Positions 8,794 through 21,065 of a DNA stretch of 64,000 bases are shown here, piece by piece. The stretch's first letter is position 1; the number at the start of each line of letters is the position of its first letter. Made by a program: the position numbers and the translations under genes. Source of the DNA: Plectosphaerella cucumerina (taxonomy: Eukaryota; Ascomycota; Sordariomycetes; Glomerellales; Plectosphaerellaceae); assembly GCA_020746995.1 (NCBI GenBank), contig JAGPXD010000003.1, positions 4,712,001-4,776,000 of the forward strand. Direction: 5' to 3'. The notes beneath the pieces are model-generated. The model did not search any database, was not told the DNA's origin, and saw only the letters and a program-made list of their open reading frames with translations.

Positions 8794-10844
8794 ATGGCTG
8801 AACAACTCGTCCAGCCGAGGGCGCCCGCCGGGCAGCAAGCCCCTCAGGCTCCCGTACGTTTCGACCTATGTCTCCTTTTGCGCGACAGATACTGACACCA
8901 ACGCTCCAGGGAGGCTTCAAGCTCAGCGGTACCCAGCAGATCTTGATCGGCGCTGCCCTCTGGATCGGAGGCAACTTCGTCGTCAACAACTTCTTCAAGG
9001 CCCCTGTCGGCGGCGCCATCGAGGTTACCGACCCTAATGGCAAGGCCTACACCGTCCCGGGCAACATCGACGACATCCCGCCCTACATCCTCCGCCCGCG
9101 CACCCTCGACGAGGGCGCCTCCTACGCGGCCACACCCCAGAAGCTGGCCCCAATGTGGCCCACCGACGCCCACGTCGACATCACAATCACCCTCTCCGAC
9201 TCGCACAACCCTTCCCCCATCGAGAGCCTGCCCTCCGACCGCGTCGTCTTCCGTGAAGAGCGCTTTCACATGGGCAACTACAGCGACAAGCGCTCCATCG
9301 ACACCATCTTCAAGGTGCCCGCCGCCGTCCAGAACAACGGAACCCTCTGGGGCCACTTCTACCTCGGCCTGCCCGGCGCCAACCTCGACCCCCTCGCCTC
9401 GGGCTTCGACGTCGCCAACGCCTACCACTTCGCGTACCCCCTCACCCACTACCTGCCCAAGAAGAAGGAGGTCAAGACGCGCTCCCTGCTTGACGGCACC
9501 GTCGTCGAGGAGGAGCCCGAGGTCGTCGACAAGTCGGGCCCCATCATCGCCAGCTACTACCACCCCAATGTCACTCTGTCCATCATCCCCGACACGGGCG
9601 TCCTCTCATACCCGAACCTGCACCCGGCGCAGCGCCACTTCCTGCAGCTGGAGCGCACCGGCGCGCGCGACGGCTCGGGCAAGAACTCGTGGTACTACCC
9701 CATCCTCTTCGTCAACTCGTTCTGGCAGCTCAGGGCCCACATGACCCTGCTCAACGACACCGTCACGGAGCTGCCCCTGCACATCGACCTCAACAACCTG
9801 CGTAACATCCAGTTCGGCCTCATGGCCTCCATCGAACTCAACAGCAAGGAGACAGCTCGCCAGGCGGCCTTTGGCAACACCGCCCCCGGTGGTGGTGACG
9901 GCAGCGAGATTGAGATGGTCAAACAGATCTTCCTCGACTCCAACCCCTACCTGCTGGCCATTACGGCCATCGTCACCGTGGCCCACGTCATCCTCGAGAT
10001 GCTCGCCTTTGGCTCCGACATTGCCCACTACCGCAAGAAGAAGGACAACGTCGGCATCTCGGTGCGGTCCATCCTCGCAAACGCCTTTATGCAGGCCGTC
10101 ATTCTCCTGTACCTTATCGACAACTCGGAGAACACGAGCTACATCATCCTCGGCTCCCAGGGCATGGGTATCCTCATCGAGATCTGGAAGATCACCACCA
10201 TCGTCGACGTCAAGGTCGAGGCCGCGCGCCCCGGCTCGTGGCTGCCCTTCTCCATCGGCGTCTACGACAAGCACCAGCTGAGCGAGACCGAGGCCAAGAC
10301 CAAGGAGTACGACGAGATTGCGTTCAAGTACATGTACATCGCCGGCGTGCCCCTGCTCCTGGCGTACGCCGTATACTCGCTCGTCTACGACGCGCACAAG
10401 TCGTGGTACTCGTACATCATCACGACGCTCGTCGGCTCCGTCTACGCCTACGGCTTCCTCATGATGGTGCCCTCGCTCTACATCAACTACCGCCTCAAGA
10501 GCGTGGCCCACATGCCCGCCAAGGCCATGATGTACAAGTTCCTCAACACCTTCATCGACGACCTGTTCGCCTTCACCATCAAGATGCCCATCCTGCACCG
10601 CCTCGCCACCTTCCGCGACGATATCATCTTCTTCATCTACATCTACCAGCGCTGGGCCTACCGCATCGACTACACGCGCGTCAACGAGTTTGGCCAGGGC
10701 GGTGATGATGATGAGGTCGTCGAGGCGGACAAGGCGCAGGCCAAGGAGCTGCTGGACGAGGACCCGCAGGCGCAGAAGATTGAGGCCGTTGTTAACAAGG
10801 CCACTGGTGCTGACAAGGGCAAGGCGGCCAAGAAGAGGAAGTAG
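8794..10844 (+). CDS. CLPTM1-family multi-pass membrane protein
   Basis: Orthologue of the cleft lip and palate transmembrane protein 1 family (664 aa). Exons 8794-8853 and 8910-10844 join in phase 0 across a 56-nt intron; the 20-codon first exon starts at CACCATGG-like ACCATGG. The N-terminal half is a large luminal-type domain after a first hydrophobic segment (ILIGAALWIGGNFVV). The C-terminal half has several membrane helices, including AITAIVTVAHVILEMLAF, ANAFMQAVILLYL, VPLLLAYAVYSLVY and TLVGSVYAYGFLMMVPSL. The tail is acidic then basic and ends KAAKKRK, a possible dilysine-type ER retrieval signal. Mammalian relatives act in the ER/Golgi in receptor trafficking and lipid scrambling. The fungal role is not established. 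Confidence 0.9.
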
Positions 10845-11142
10845 AGGGAGAGTGCGAGAGATTTCTTGAGCACGTCTCTTGAAATTCTTTGTGTATATAT
10901 AGCATCAGGGCCGGGACAGACAAGACAGGCGGACGGGAGTGGGATGGCGTTCCGGCCTGTCTGAGCCCCGCAAGTATAGCGGGCATGAGCAAGGTGGGAT
11001 AGACAAATGCATAAAACGCGCGCGTGCTTGGGTTATCAGAAACAGGTCCCCCTCTCGAAAGGGTCATCGCTACCTCCCGTACGTAATGGATCTGGCGTTC
11101 AGCCCAGCCAAGTTGATCCCACCTCAAGTCTTGTTCAGTCCC

Positions 11143-13300
11143 CTACGCAAAGTCATCTAATGGCAGATTCTCATCAAATGCGTCCCTTCCCCCGGCCTCC
11201 CACCCATGCATCAAAAGCGTCCTCGTCATCCGATGCGCCTTGATCGTGAACCTCGCATCAAAATCCCTCTTCACCGTCGACAGAAACAGCACGATCCTGC
11301 CCCGTTCCAGCTGGCTCCGCACCGCCCGCACCGTCGAGACCGAGAGCACGCTGGGAAACGTCGTGTCCTCCCAGGTACAGCCCCGAACGATGAGCCGGTC
11401 AAGAAGACCCTCGAGGAGCAGGCAGACGTCGGGACTCAGGCAGCGGATTGCCGAGTGCAGGAGCATCCCGCAGATGCCGCGCCGGTAGGTGTTGCGGTTG
11501 ACGCAGGACGATAGGTCGAGGCCGAGCGCGATGCGGACGAGGAGGTGTAGCCATGGCATGGCGCTGAGGATCATGGTAGCAGGGCCATCCGAGTCCTCGC
11601 CCTCGACACCTGCTGATGGATTGGTGATGCTTAGCACGACCGACGCGTCGCACATGAGTCTGCAAGAGACATATTCGGCGGCGCGCATTGCTTCTTCATG
11701 ACTCCCAAATCGAAGAGGCTTAATCTGATCTCCCGATGGCCATGAGTTTTCGCCGTACGAGTTTGCCACCATCTCACACCCGTCGTCTGTCGCCTGAGGA
11801 AGAGGCAGTCCTTCCGGGGCCGGCAAGCAGAGAATCTCGTCCGACAGGGCTCTGATTTCAGCCACGCAATCCGAGCAAGCAGCCTCGAGATCCGCCTCGG
11901 AAGCCTGGATGCCGTTGCGAAAAATGTGTCCACTGTTGGTGAACTGTTGCAGGTGCTTGGCTACCGTGCGAAACAGGAGCGTGGGAGAATTTCGACAATG
12001 TCGCATCGTTGTGAGCAGACAGAGTCTTTCCAATGTGCTCGACACGGCGTAGGAGATGGTCTGCACACGATGTCTTCCCAGTGAGACCTCGTTCTCAACC
12101 CCCAGCCAGAACCGGCCCATGGGCGATTCCAAGTCTCTACTCACCGGGCCGACAGGTCCGGCAAGAAACCTCTGCAACGCGCGCGTGTTGACCACCCCCC
12201 GGAGCACCTTTCTCCCCTGGTTGCTTTCCAACAACGTCTTGTAATTGTCGAAAACCAGATGATCTGCAATGTTGAGATACCAGCGGAGGCCCTCGAATGT
12301 GCCCAGCTCCAGCTCCACAAGAGATAGCATGATGTGCGTTGCGATGAGCGTGCCAATGCCAGAAGCAGCAACAGAGCGGTGATGGGCGTAAGCAATTGTC
12401 GACAACGATCTTCCCGCATAGTCGAGTGCATGTATCTTGTGGCACCGATTTGACGTCCATGAGTAGTCATCATCTGACAGCTTTGGGGAGTTCATCGAGT
12501 ATTTCCCTTGCAGATTGGCCAGGCTGGCCGCACCGATTGCCATGGCGGCTTGAAGGGCGGGAACAGATCCGCTGACCAAGGAGAGCATGGTGTGCTGGTT
12601 TGCTGGCATGATCTGAACGACGTGATGAACGAAATGTGAGAGGTATCTGCGATCGGTAGACGAAAGCTGGTGGCATGAAAGACCTGGAGTCAGGGGGCCA
12701 TGGAGAAACAGGTCCGATTCTGGGTCGAAGGACTTGTGCAACTGCCCACTGGCACGTAGCTGGATCTCGTTGCTTGCGCCTCCTAGTAGAGCACTGTCTG
12801 GAATTGGCGAATCCCATACCGTCGGGGACTCAGACGTGAACAGACTCGGTGTCAAGGCTGTTTCTGTTTCAATGGACGCTGGTGAGATTGATGATTCCTC
12901 GACCGGCAGTATACCAGGCTCAGAGGATGACGAAGTTTGGGATTGAGAGGAGTGCCGGTGCGGTGACGGTGTCGAGGCTGATTTGATGTCCAGTCGGTCT
13001 CCTCTGACCTTTTTCACCTGGATGGCCGCCCATTGGTTCGCATTGCGGAATTCGAAGGATGCATCATCGTACCAGCACTGTTCCTCGTTGTCTCGACATC
13101 GTGAGCAGCAGGGCCGAACCTCATCGCACTATGCATGGAAGCGTTCAGCCTTGTGAGCCCAGGGAGGGGGGAAAGGAGAATGAGCCGTTGGAAAGTCTAC
13201 TAGTACTCACCTTTTTGCGTCTTCGCCTGCAGGGTTTACAGCCGGTGCGGCTTCGGACGATGCTGGTTTTCCGGGGTCTTTCTGGAGCTGGCCCATACAT
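11143..13300 (-). CDS. Zn2Cys6 fungal transcription factor
   Basis: Binuclear zinc-cluster regulator (691 aa). Exon 1 is 13300-13211 and exon 2 is 13128-11143, with an 82-nt intron (GTGAGT...ATAG). The join completes the zinc cluster: TGCKPCRRRRKK from exon 1 and CDEVRPCCSRC from exon 2, giving C-x2-C-x6-C-x6-C-x2-C-x6-C. An intron inside the zinc cluster is common in fungi. A Ser/Pro-rich linker follows. The rest resembles the Fungal_trans_2-type domain, with a helix such as SLVELELGTFEGLRWYLNIAD shortened here to its core ELELGTFEGLRWYL. It is divergent from the prolyl oligopeptidase gene across 531 bp. Its targets are unknown. Confidence 0.88.
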
Positions 13301-13831
13301 GACTTGGGGGTGTGCGGCTGATCTGCTTGGAAAGAGAAGAAGTAAGGAACCGAATGTGGGATTGCCTCAATGCCCAGGGGAGTTTACAGCGTCCTTCTGC
13401 ACGTGGAGGATGGGCATCAGGTACGCACAGAGGGGGCGTACGAGTAAGAGGAGCAGAATAATACACGAGAGGTCACGGTACGACACTGGATCCAGCGATT
13501 GATAAGGGCGGGGCGCGGGGCTAGGGGGCTGTCTCCACCTGCACCCCACCAGACCACCCCCTGCGACTTCCTAATCGGGTGAGGCAGAGCGCAACGCCGC
13601 CCCGTGATGAAGGGCGATACTCCGACCGGAGTCTCCGAGTCTCGCTGTCCTGCTTCCCTTCGGTCTAAGGTTCCGATGGACGTGGCAGTCGACATATAAA
13701 TTAGCCATGAAGGGCGCGCCAAGGTCCCGTGTGCTGGCGTCTCGTGTCCTGGACCACTCAACTTGAACAGCAAGAAAAAAGGCGTCAGAATCAAAGTCCT
13801 GCATTTCCTCGAGACCCAAGTCGCCTTCAAC
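13301..13831. promoter_or_regulatory. Shared divergent promoter, Zn2Cys6 gene and prolyl oligopeptidase
   Basis: This 531 bp region between head-to-head genes probably serves both. A TATAAAT-like element (about 13695-13701) lies some 130 bp before the peptidase start. No further gene was seen. Confidence 0.4.
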
Positions 13832-16016
13832 ATGTAAGTGAACCAGCTTCCCTCGTTCCTACACCCAGGACCGCCTTGAATGACTCCTGTGCAGGCCTCT
13901 GCTACCAGATCAAGAGTACGAATGGCTCGAGGCTCAGACGGCCCCAGCATGCCTCGACTGGGCCAAGAAGCAAAGTCAGCTCACCGCAAACAAGTTCGAC
14001 CATCTCCCACGATCCAAGGCCCTGCTTGCCGAGATGGAGGCCCTCACATCGACCCAGGTCCAGACTCCCGACTTTTGGATCTGGGGCAAGGCCCTCTTCC
14101 GCCTCCGCAAAACCACCGCCAACAAGCAGGGCCGGCTCGAGAGGTGCGAGAGGAGCAGCACCGGCGATGACAACCTGCCGCCCGATGCAACCGACTGGAA
14201 GCTTGTCGTCGATATTGACGAGCTGGGCGAGAAGGAAGGCCGCATCTTTGAGTTCCATTCTTACATGGAGTGCAACCTCTTCGGTACAGACGGCGAGAGG
14301 CTCCTGCTCCTGCTCTCAGACGGAGGCGCCGATCTCGTCGAAATGCGCGAGATTGACGCCCGGACGGGTCACGAGATTCCTGATGGCTTTCGCACCGGCC
14401 CGGGCCGTATCTCGACTGCCTGGTTGGACATTGACCACCTTCTCATCTGCCACAGCGTCTATGGGGGACCCAAGACTGTGGGTGACTGGCCAGCACAAGT
14501 GCACATCTGGGAGCGAGGCACGCATCTCAAAGACGCGAAGCTAGTCTTCACCGCGCCCTTGACAGATGCCATCACCGTCGCCTCGACTCTGGGCCCTATG
14601 AACCCCGGGCGTGCCATCATCACCCGCTCGATCAACTACTCCACCTTTGCGTACAGCATCGTGTCCCTGGACGGCTCCGTGAAGGAGCTTTCCGACATTC
14701 CCAAGGGCCAATCGATGACCATACCAATCAAGTTCACGGCTCAGCATGTGGTCGTCTCGCTCGCAGAGGAGGCCACCGTCTGTGGCAGGAAAGTGCCAGT
14801 CGGGACGCTGGTCGCCTACGACATCGCTACCGACGCACACGCACCGGGGGACAGCAAGCTCAGCATTGTCTACGAGCCTGAGGACGACGAGGTGAACCTC
14901 GGCCTCTGGGGAGGAGGCCTCGCGGGCACTCGTTCGAGGTTCCACTTCGCCATGTCCAAGCGCGGCGTTGAGAGGCGCATGGCAGCCGAGTATGTGGCCG
15001 GAGGCAGTGATGATGGTGCTGGTGCCTGGAGCATCGTGCGCAGCATCCCTACCAGCACCGGTTCTCGCTCCTTCATCGTCTCCACCGACTTTTACAGCGA
15101 CGACATCATCGTCCGCGAAACCGGCATCCTGTCCCCTTCTACCCTTTGGATTGAGCATGAGGACGCTCGTCAGTCCGTGCTCTACGCCCAGAACGCTGCC
15201 TTTGACGCCACGGGCTTCGTTCTCCGACAGCTCACGGCCGAGAGTGCCGATGGCACCCAGGTCGACTACCTTCTCCTCTCTCCCAAGGTGCCTCATAATG
15301 AGGCCGGGAAAGCCCCTCTGCTCATGACCGCCTACGGCGCCTATGGCATCTCGTTCCCCACCACCTATCTCGATGAGATGCTCGGCGGTCTTTCCATTGT
15401 CCCCTGGCTTCAGGCGGGCGGCTCCCTCGCCATCCCCTTCATCCGCGGCGGCGGTGAGCGGGGCGAACCCTGGCACGAGGCCGCCCGGCAGAAGAAGCGC
15501 CAGAAGTCCTACGACGACTTCATCGCCGTGGCCGAGACCCTTATCAAGAACGGCTTCACAAGCCCAGAGTGCATCGGCGTTTTCGGCATGTCGAACGGTG
15601 GCTTGCTTGCCGCTGTCATGTGCACCGAGAGGCCACACCTTTTCGGGGCGGTGGTGAGCGACGTGCCGCTCACGGATATGCTGCGATACCCGACCATGGG
15701 TATGGGAGGCGCCTGGATCTACGAGTACGGCGACCCTAGTGACCCGGAGATGGCCAAAGTCTTGCGCTCGTACTCGCCCTTCCACAATGTGTCTGACGGC
15801 GTCAAGTATCCCCCTTGCCTGGTCACCATCTCGACCAACGACGACAGAGTCGGAGCGGGCCACGGGAGGAAGTTTGCGGCCAAACTCAAGGATGCGGGGG
15901 CGGCGAGCCTGTACTTCTTCGAGGATGACAGTGGAGGACATAACGTCAGCGATTCGTTCAAGAACACCAAATTGTTGGTGAGGCGGCTGGTCTTTTTGAT
16001 GGAGGCGCTGCTTTAG
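13832..16016 (+). CDS. Prolyl oligopeptidase (S9A family)
   Basis: Cytosolic serine peptidase that cleaves after proline in short peptides (707 aa). The start codon appears to be split by a 61-nt intron: AT at 13832-13833, intron 13834-13894 (GTAAGT...GCAG), G at 13895. The protein then begins MPLLPDQEYEWLEAQ, matching the family's N-terminal PYRWLE-type motif. No in-frame ATG exists further upstream before a stop, and the next one (14034) would drop this conserved segment. A beta-propeller domain is followed by the alpha/beta-hydrolase domain, with nucleophile Ser567 in GMSNGG, Asp about 650-651 in NDDRV and His683 in GGHN. It is divergent from a zinc-cluster regulator that may control it. 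Confidence 0.9.
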
Positions 16017-16524
16017 GCTTATGAGGACTACATGGCGATGGATATTTAGACTCTCGCGGATCGTTATATTCCAAGAAAGGTGTGTAAACCGGATTGGCTT
16101 TGCAGAATGAATGACGTTCTCATTCGTCTCAGCATCTTGTACAGCATACTACCTTGATTTTGTGATTCTATACATACGTTTATGTGGCAGGCGAGCGATA
16201 TTTCTGAAGCCAAGAGAATTGCCGTCACCTTGACCTCCTGCCAATTTGACCGGCAACGCCAACCTCTCGCAACAGACTCTCCATCATACCAGTCGTGTTG
16301 GGGCAGGAATTGAGCTTCATCACGTTTTCAAGATGATGAGATATGACAAGCAATGTAATTCGCTAGCAACATACTTAGAGCTCAACTGACGCACCCCTGA
16401 AGTGAACTAGAAACGGTCACCTTTCTCCCCTTTTGCATCCAAATGTCCGCGCCACGGCCGCCTAACTGCTCGTAAAGAAAGATAAAACCCGGACGGTAAA
16501 GATCGCAAACAGACTGGAAGCACC
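16017..16524. other. Intergenic, convergent 3' ends
   Basis: This 508 bp AT-richer region lies between the peptidase and the MFS transporter. It should contain their 3' UTRs. Nothing else was seen. Confidence 0.55.
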
Positions 16525-19126
16525 TCAAGCCTTGTCCTCGAGCTTACCCTCCAGCTTATCCTCCTGGGCCTGCATCTTCTCCAGCTGGCGCTCTTCGTCG
16601 ATTGCGCCGAGGTCGACGTCCTCGCCAATGAAGCCACATGCGAACGTCAAGGCCGCGGCGACTATAGCCCCTAGCAGGATTCTGGTCCAGGTGTCCTTGT
16701 GCGCCATGTTGATGGCCTGGCGCTCGGGGCTGTCCCAGTCGTAGCTCTGGACGACGGTGAGGTCGCCCATGATGGTGCGGGCCTGGTCCTTGAGGGCTTC
16801 GGGGAGGCGGTTTTGGAGGTTGTCGATGAGGGTGGCTATAATTGTGAAGAAAGGGTTATGTGAGCTTTGGACTATCTCCGGTTCCTTCTGCCCAGTATAA
16901 AGAGGCTTGGGAAGGGCTGGGGTTTGTGGGGTTCGGCTGTGCTCACTCGTCCAGATTCCTCCCACGACCGCACCCGCAACGGAACCACCGAAGTTGCTGA
17001 CGATGATATATCCAGCCACCAATGCCGGGACGTCTAAAGAAGAAGAAAAGGGTCAAGTCAGCGAGCTTGGTCCACTCAAATGCTCTGTCGGTCTCGTCCG
17101 CCGCACATACCTTCTACACTTGATCTGGCCTGCGCCTGCACAATCGCTGTAAGCAGACCACCAAAACCAAAACCGGCCACGACCTGCGACGCCACAAGCC
17201 CGGCGAGCTGCGTGTGCGGGTCCCGGTGGGCGTATTGTAGGCCGGTGGCCACGAGGAGGAGGCCCGAAGTAGCTACCAGGAGCCACTTAGGCCGCTTCGT
17301 CCAGGAGACGATGGCGCCGTAGACGATCTGAACGAAGGCGTTGGTGAGCCAGGGAGCGAGGGTAACGTAAGTGGCGTTGGAAATGCTGAGATTGCTCATG
17401 ACCATGAGGTAGACGTAGAAGTAGGGGGAAACGAAGGCCATGGCGAAGTTGCCGCACAGAACCACTGGCGGAAGATCCAGTCGTCAGCGTTACTCTCAGA
17501 CAGCGGGACAAAGGTGTACTGCGAAAAGGGGGTGCTTACTCAGGAAAGGACCGTAAACGTTACGGTTCTGGACGAGCCTGGCTGGGAACAAGGGCTTCGG
17601 AGCGAATTTGACCTCCCAGATGAAGAAGAAGATGAAGACGAGGAAACCCAGCACCGTCGGGACGACGTTGCGCGCCTCGGCATACTTGGCGATGCCGCCG
17701 TGCTCGAGCGGGATGGGGAGGAAGAACATGGCGCAGCCGGCAGCGAGGAGCGCGCAGCCGAAAAGGTCCCCCTCGATGAGCTTCTTCCAGACGTGCAGGG
17801 TCCGAGGTACGAAGCCCGTCTTGCCACCGTAGGCCTCGGCCCGCGCGTGCCGGGTCTTGCGCTTGCTGAGGTAGAGGATGGTGAGGAGCGGGATGGAAGC
17901 CACGGGGATCTGTGTGAGGTGAAGCGATCACGATCAGCCACTAGGTATTTCAACGCAAGAGAGGAGCGGGACTTACAAGAATACACCACATGCCGATGCC
18001 CCATCTCCATCCAAGATTGTTCAGCGTCGCCTCGGCCATCTTGGCACCGCCCTGTTCAAGAATGTCAAATTCTGTTCCCTCTTCGCTCCGTGTTGAATCA
18101 TCCAAAAAAGACGGGACGTACAAGTTGAGAAATCATAGCGGGCACATTCGCAGCTCCCAGGGCGAAAGAGCGATGCCTCAAGGTACTGAGTTCTATTGCA
18201 GTTATGTCCATGTCAGCAAACCAGAACCTAGATTCAGGGGCAGAAGGGTGGGGAGGGCTCTGTAAAGGGAGAGCAGGAGGTTCATTGCGAAGGCGCAGCC
18301 GTACCAGAGGCAAGGGCGAAGATCATAAACTTCGAAGCTGTGTTTCAAGTTTGTCAGTTTAGGGAATCAGCGACGGATATGATTCAGGAGAGCTGCGTAC
18401 TCATGAGACCGACGATGTAGAAGACGTGGCCGCAGATGAAGGCAGCAACGCCGGGGGACGCCGCCTCAAGGATGAAAGCGAGCGTGACCGTAGTGACGCT
18501 GAAGGCGATGATATTGAAGGGGCTGCATTCATTTTCATGATCAGCACCAGACGTTACGGCTCTTGTACTCCTGAAAATGTAGGAAGCTCTCCAGAGGCGG
18601 AGGTCTCAGCGTACTGTAGTTCTCGAGCGAGCGTAGCCAGGACACCTTGGATTGCTATCCTCTTCCATGTCAGCATGTCTTTTTTGTTTTACAAACGGAA
18701 GCCATCCCAATGACCAACGAATTGTCGTAGGAAAAGGTACGAACCAAGGGCAATGACGCCAAAGATGGTGCTCATGGCGCCCTCGATGGACAGCCGACCG
18801 TACTCGCTCAGGGCATACACATTGTACGTGCCCACCGTCACGGCGTCGAGGTAGTTGGTGAAGGACACGAGAAGGAGGCCGACCCAGGCAATGACCAGCT
18901 CCCACTTGCCGAGGACGTCGAGCAGCGTCGTGCCGGGGACGACGATGATCTCTTCTGTGCCGCCGTAGCCTACGCTACCTTTCTCGCCGTCATGGGAGCC
19001 TCTCTTCCCAGGCAGTGCCACAGGGACACCACCGTCGTTGATGGCATTGTCGTGGTTGACTGTCACGGCAGCCACCGCAGGGGTTGCGGTGGAGGGCTCC
19101 AAGGCGCTCTTCCCCTCGAACGCCAT
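16525..19126 (-). CDS. MFS transporter, siderophore-iron transporter (SIT/ARN) type, multi-exon
   Basis: Major facilitator with at least eight exons. Confident exons: 19126-18745 (N-terminus), 18051-17977, 17909-17540, 17464-17111, 17033-16947 and 16835-16525; these join in frame. The 18.74-18.12 kb part contains further exons (one encodes PFNIIAFSVTTVTLAF, another LRHRSFALGAANVPA), but I could not fix every boundary. The cytosolic N-tail is followed by SFTNYLDAVTVGTYNVYA, typical of the siderophore transporter family, and the loop residues GWRWGIGMWC and the terminal region WDSPERQAI also fit. Such proteins import ferric siderophores with protons. Three HGATAR sites lie upstream, consistent with iron-responsive GATA control. 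Substrate is unknown, and the first conserved cytosolic loop is not clearly recovered. Confidence 0.75.
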
Positions 19127-19368
19127 TGTGTGTCGATGTTGAAGACGAAAAGAAGAGGAAGGAGCAAGTGATGGCGTGATATTGGGGTTGTTGTAAAATG
19201 GACGCTCGCGGGAGTCAGCCTGGGGTAGCTACGAGGGGAGTTTGAGAAAGAAGATGCTCCAGGTCAATGGAGCGTACCCGTGACTATATACGCATGCCAC
19301 AGATCCCTTCATGCAAGACGTTGGTTCCATGCTGCTAGAGGAACGGAGGCCCAGGTGAGGCAGAGGAG

Positions 19369-19374
19369 AGATAA
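19369..19374 (+). promoter_or_regulatory. GATA-factor site (HGATAR)
   Basis: AGATAA about 245 bp upstream of the siderophore-type transporter start. GATA factors of the SreA/AreA type bind HGATAR. A short motif, suggestive only with its partners. Confidence 0.3.
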
Positions 19375-19477
19375 GAGCCAGGCCACGACTATCGAGGGGC
19401 GAGAATGAGATGCACAAAAGCCGGCATGCGGAGAAGTAGTGTCACTGTCGCCTCCGCTACCCACCCCAGACGGCGAT

Positions 19478-19483
19478 AGATAA
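19478..19483 (+). promoter_or_regulatory. GATA-factor site (HGATAR), paired GATA
   Basis: AGATAA preceded directly by another GATA (CGATAGATAA), about 355 bp upstream of the transporter start. Confidence 0.3.
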
Positions 19484-20088
19484 CACAGCGAATTGTCAGC
19501 CGACGTCTGGTGGTTCCATTGCTCCTCTGCCCCTATTCGTAAAGGCCGCCCTCGCCGGTTGTTTCCTCGATCATGGGGTCGTGGCTTAGATCGGAGGCTA
19601 AAACGAAGTGAGGGCACTACAAACGTCGAGTTGCTGATAGCGGTCTGTCGCACCCGATTAGGCTTAGCTGATTGCCCCTTGTCTCCTGTCGCCGGGCTCT
19701 TGGGACACACATCCCGGGACTTCGTTCCTGACTCCCAACAAGGGTCTATCGTTATTCCCAGCCAAGCACGTTGTGGCAGTGACATCGGGCTTTGAGGAGA
19801 GAGACGAGCGCATCTGTTCACCCTTCCCGGTCGAAGCCCCGGGACAGGAGGCGAGGCTATCTTGTCCGACTTCGCTCCGCAAGAATCAGTCCGATGATAG
19901 CTTGTTTTGTGATTTCTCCCGCTCGCCGTGTCCGTTGAGGCCGGGGAGTTCCAGATCTTGGTGGTGGATTAGAGGCAGCTGGACCGATCTCTTCATTCTA
20001 TTGGGTGCTGAGTGTTGTAGGTCAATCGTGTTGTTGTCGGTCAGGGTTGGCTCAGGCTGACAAGAGCAAGACTCCAGAACCCATCCGG

Positions 20089-20097
20089 ATTAGATAA
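20089..20097 (+). promoter_or_regulatory. SreA-like iron GATA site
   Basis: ATTAGATAA matches the extended iron-regulatory GATA consensus ATCWGATAA at eight of nine positions. It lies about 965 bp upstream of the transporter. Confidence 0.3.
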
Positions 20098-21065
20098 GGC
20101 CGAGTAAAACCTATCTCTACTTATAGGGCGCCGGGCTTCCATCTGCAGCGGGCAGAAACTCGGTCGTAGGGAAGACGGGTGTTGGGTTACGTGTGAGAGT
20201 CTGGGAGTGCTATCCGACTGCTATTCTTCTGAGGCAGGTTACGAGTTCCTGGCCGAAGGGGCATGGCGCTCGGTCAGATTCCGGTCGTCAGAGCCAACTT
20301 GGCACGGCAGTCCGGCATGTGTCGCTTGGAAGTTGGGGTGCCGAGACGGCCCAGACGGTGAAGTCAGGGTCCGATACTTGGGGGTTGCGAGGACTATTTG
20401 TGTACTGTCGCGCTCTGCGAAGGGAGCTGGGGCTTCGATCATGGCAGACATGACCTTTTGAAGTTTGCTTATGATCGTGTCCCAGACCAGCAGACTGGAA
20501 AATGTTTATTGGCTGATGAGAACTGGACAGCAAACCAAGACAACATGACGAAGTTTGGAACAAGGAAATACAACTCCCCGCGTTGACGGGAAATGTCCCC
20601 GCAGGACGCGCACTATGGGTTCGTTAGCAGCGGCCAAGCGGCGGCAGGATCCGCCCAGGGACCCGTGGGGATCCACTAACACCGGTGTCATCCCGCTGTT
20701 GAGTCCCAGTTGCTCGGCAATACCTGTAGAAGCAAGCTGGTTTTAAGTTTCACCCGTCGCGTCCTAAACTCCAAAGCTCAGCTCCTCCCCTCAGCTCTCG
20801 ACACTGCCGCGACCCCTCCGGCTCTCACATTCGCTTCTTCCCCACGACGACGACCTGCCGCAGCTCGGCGGCCTCTTGAATTCCATGACCAGGTGGTCTC
20901 CTCAGCATCAAACACCCAGCTTCAGCATCATATAACCACGGGCAAGGAGCGACATCAGATTCGAGACCACGCGAGGGCCATCCCCAGAAGCCCACGGGCG
21001 GCCTCCCCTCCCACCCCTCCTCCGTCTCGGGGCGACACACCCGCCACCAACGCAACGGCCAAACC

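Larger units (their letters stand above)
19127..21065. promoter_or_regulatory. Long divergent intergenic region
   Basis: This 1.94 kb region lies between the MFS gene and the uncharacterised 431-aa gene. It holds three AGATAA sites (listed separately) on the transporter side. I see no supported coding region, tRNA or snRNA. Confidence 0.45.

Noticed and set aside
9606..10598. 330-codon minus-strand open frame opposite the CLPTM1 gene
   Set aside because: Val/Asp/Glu/Gly-rich mirror of codons on the other strand; no homology signal.
14541..15941. 466-codon minus-strand open frame opposite the prolyl oligopeptidase
   Set aside because: Antisense shadow; low-complexity composition and no motifs, while the plus strand encodes an intact catalytic triad.
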